A stretch of DNA of 64,000 bases, taken from JAWLHU01 sp049325315. Its GTDB lineage: Bacteria > Bacillota > Sulfobacillia > Symbiobacteriales > Symbiobacteriaceae. Positions 62,299 through 64,000 of the stretch are shown one piece after another. Within the stretch, counting starts at the first letter, position 1. Every line of letters begins with the position of its first letter. Made by a program: the position numbers and the translations under genes. The notes below the pieces were generated by a model. It saw only the letters and a program-made list of their open reading frames with translations, was not told the origin of the DNA and did no database searches. The stretch spans positions 5,035-69,034 of the forward strand of contig JBMONB010000128.1 of NCBI GenBank assembly GCA_049325315.1, read 5' to 3'.

Positions 62299-64000
62299 GC
62301 GGTTCTCCCTCCCGTGGCGCCCTCGGCCGACTCGGCGAGGGTATCCAGCTCGTCGCCGATCGCCTCGAGGCGGGTGCGCTCCTCGGCGGAGGCGGCCCAG
62401 AGACCCCGCTGGGCCGCCTCGGCCAGGCGGTCGGCCATCCGCAACGTGGCTCGGGGGTTGGCTCCGGCCAGCCGGCGGCGCATGGTTTCATCGAACAGGA
62501 AGGTCCGGGCGGCGGCGGTCAAGGTGGCGTCGTCGACGGCGCCGGTGGTGGCCGCCCAGCCGAAGGTGTTCTCCAGCCGCACCGCCACCTGGTTGACGCC
62601 CACGTACCCGTGCTTCAGCATCGCCTCGTACCAGCGGGGGTTGAGCAGCCGGGTGCGGGACTCCAGCCGGAGCGCCTCCTCCAGGGGGCGCAGGGTGGGA
62701 GCGGCCCGGTAGCTGTCGGCCACCAGCGCACGGGGGGCGTCGCCCCGCACCGCCCGCACGGCGGCGGAAACCCCGCCCAGGTATTCATAATAGTGGTCGA
62801 CATCGGCCAGGGAGATCTCGGCGGAGTCGATGTTCTGAAAGGCGAGGGTGACGCCGGCGAGCGCCCCCGCCAGCAGGGCGCGCTGGGTCTCGGCGGGCAG
62901 GCTGCGGCCATGGGCGTGGGCCATGCGGGCCAGGAAGGTATGGCCCAGGTCGGGGCGGTCTTCCCAGGCGCCGGCCTCCACTACCCGGTTGACCCCGGCG
63001 CCGTACTGGCCGGCGGGGGTGGTGAAGATGCGGGCGGCGGCATCCGCCAGCGGCAGGTTGAGCGCCGCCGCCTGGCGCAGGGCGTGGGCGCGCAGGTGGT
63101 TCTGCTCGGGGGGTTCATCGAGCGCCGCCACGGCCCGGATCGCTTCATCGAGCAGATCCATCGCCGTGGGGAAGAGGTCGCGGAAGATGCCCGAGGCGGT
63201 GATCACCACGTCGATGCGGGGGCGACCCAACTCATCCAACGGGAGGATGCGGAAGCGGAGCATGCGGCCCAGGGAGTCGACCTCTGGCTCCACCCCCAGC
63301 AGGGCGAAGGCCTGGGCGATTCCCTCGCCGCCGGTCTTGATGTTGTCGATGCCCCAGAGCACCAGCGCCACGCTCTCGGGCCTGTCGGCCTGGGCCAGGA
63401 GCTGCTCGGCCAGCGCCCGCCCCCGGCGGATGGCGGCGGGGGTGGGGATCTTGTAGGGGTTCACCGCGTGCAGGTTGCGCCCGGTGGGCAGGGTCTCGGG
63501 CTCCCGCACCGGGTCGCCGCCAGGGCCCGGGGGAATGTAGCCGCCGCTCAGGGCGCGCAGGATCGCCCCGACCTCGTCGTTGGCCTCCAGGCGGGCCTGG
63601 AGCTCGGTGAGGTAGGCTCCCCAGCCGGCCAGTTGGTCTGGGCTTACCTTGCCGCCTAGCAGGGGGGCGAGGTTACCGTCGATCAGTCTGTCACGCTCCT
63701 CGGCGTCTAGGGCGAGGGCGGTCAGCCCCCGCTCGGGGCGGTCGTGCTCCAGGGCGGCCCGGAGAATCGCCCGGCTCTCCTCCCTGGCGATGCCCTCCCC
63801 GGCCACGTGGAGCCCCAGGGGGATCAGGGCGCGGGCGATCTCGCCGGTCACCTCGGCCAGCCGGTCGAGGTAGCGGTCGGGGTCGGTCTGGGCCAGGGCG
63901 GGGTCGGCGTCGGCGTCGAGGCCGGCGGCGGTGGCGAGGGCGGTGAGGGTGTCGAGGTTCGGTGGCTGCGGGGCGGTGCGGCAGCGGTGAACCTCTTCCC
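62295..64000 (-). CDS. chelatase large subunit, BchH/CobN-like, 5' end outside the window
   Basis: The frame is open to the window edge; the GTG at 63851 is internal. About 568 residues of the C-terminal part are visible. Segments G-R-N-L-H-A-V-N-P-Y-K-I-P, A-L-V-L-W-G-I-D-N-I-K-T-G-G-E, R-P-R-I-D-V-V-I-T-A-S-G-I-F-R-D-L, Q-N-I-D-S-A-E-I-S-L-A-D-V-D-H-Y and L-L-N-P-R-W-Y-E-A-M-L match BchH/ChlH closely. This subunit binds the tetrapyrrole and the metal. No bacteriochlorophyll gene is visible, so cobalt insertion for B12, as in CobN, is more likely than magnesium. Confidence 0.9.
   Translation of the reverse strand, partial: EEVHRCRTAPQPPNLDTLTALATAAGLDADADPALAQTDPDRYLDRLAEVTGEIARALIPLGLHVAGEGIAREESRAILRAALEHDRPERGLTALALDAEERDRLIDGNLAPLLGGKVSPDQLAGWGAYLTELQARLEANDEVGAILRALSGGYIPPGPGGDPVREPETLPTGRNLHAVNPYKIPTPAAIRRGRALAEQLLAQADRPESVALVLWGIDNIKTGGEGIAQAFALLGVEPEVDSLGRMLRFRILPLDELGRPRIDVVITASGIFRDLFPTAMDLLDEAIRAVAALDEPPEQNHLRAHALRQAAALNLPLADAAARIFTTPAGQYGAGVNRVVEAGAWEDRPDLGHTFLARMAHAHGRSLPAETQRALLAGALAGVTLAFQNIDSAEISLADVDHYYEYLGGVSAAVRAVRGDAPRALVADSYRAAPTLRPLEEALRLESRTRLLNPRWYEAMLKHGYVGVNQVAVRLENTFGWAATTGAVDDATLTAAARTFLFDETMRRRLAGANPRATLRMADRLAEAAQRGLWAASAEERTRLEAIGDELDTLAESAEGATGGRTA

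Noticed and set aside
59683..62712. 1009-codon plus-strand frame across the chelatase genes
   Set aside because: Gly/Gln/Arg-rich complement of the minus-strand ChlD and ChlI genes, which carry clear motifs. Only the short frame at 59712 with its own ribosome site was kept.

Overview
The window is a high-GC bacterial chromosome segment with strong AGGAGG-type ribosome binding sites, frequent GTG and TTG starts, AddAB (the Bacillota type of RecBCD) and a Sec-exported clade II type nitrous oxide reductase. This gene content fits a high-GC Bacillota lineage such as Symbiobacterium or a relative. That assignment is inferred from style and gene content, not proven. No rRNA, tRNA or CRISPR array was seen. 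One 100-base N gap (57328-57427) lies inside manA and is flanked by an exact 127-base duplication, so it looks like two unmerged contig ends.

Layout. 1-4.6 kb: the end of a TPR protein, an amphi-Trp/sugar-kinase-like fusion, a decayed AAA ATPase remnant beside a duplicated 52-base repeat, a two-helix-turn-helix protein with a nuclease-like C-terminus, and a zinc-ribbon membrane-anchored protein. 4.6-8.8 kb: a membrane protein and a translationally coupled TrkA-TrkH potassium system. 9-24.8 kb: a DNA-end-processing block (SbcD-SbcC, then AddB-AddA), followed by a lower-GC Rad50/RloC-like ATPase gene wedged before an ImmA/IrrE metallopeptidase. 24.8-25.7 kb: about 1 kb without genes, holding three hairpins and a 21-base tandem array. 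25.7-40.3 kb: peptide and amino-acid metabolism (S9 peptidase, M20 amidohydrolase, an Opp/Dpp-type importer without ATPase genes, a complete LivKHMGF importer) and two PIG-L deacetylases. 40.4-43.4 kb: a Lys/Pro repeat protein, a MITE-like inverted repeat, a secreted protein, and an M14 peptidase that appears to lack its usual substrate-binding segment.

43.6-50.2 kb: a compact nos operon (nosZ, a membrane protein, nosD, nosF, nosY, nosL, cytochrome c) for N2O respiration. 50.2-56.7 kb: an apparent 3-hydroxybutyrate/acetoacetate utilisation module consisting of a GntP-family permease, an SDR dehydrogenase, a sigma-54 enhancer-binding protein and a CoA-transferase. Near-identical sigma-54 promoters precede the dehydrogenase and the CoA-transferase genes, and a cluster of TGTCGCA/TGCGACA sites sits between the divergent regulator and dehydrogenase. 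57.1-64 kb: mannose-6-phosphate isomerase, a DUF421 protein, two small proteins, and a three-subunit metal chelatase (ChlD-, ChlI- and BchH/CobN-like) cut by the window end.

The least explained signals are a dispersed, structured repeat of about 185 bases whose two full copies (13.9 and 54.9 kb) keep a 12-bp stem through compensatory changes, two unrelated 21-base tandem arrays, and the ATPase/ImmA pair beside addAB.
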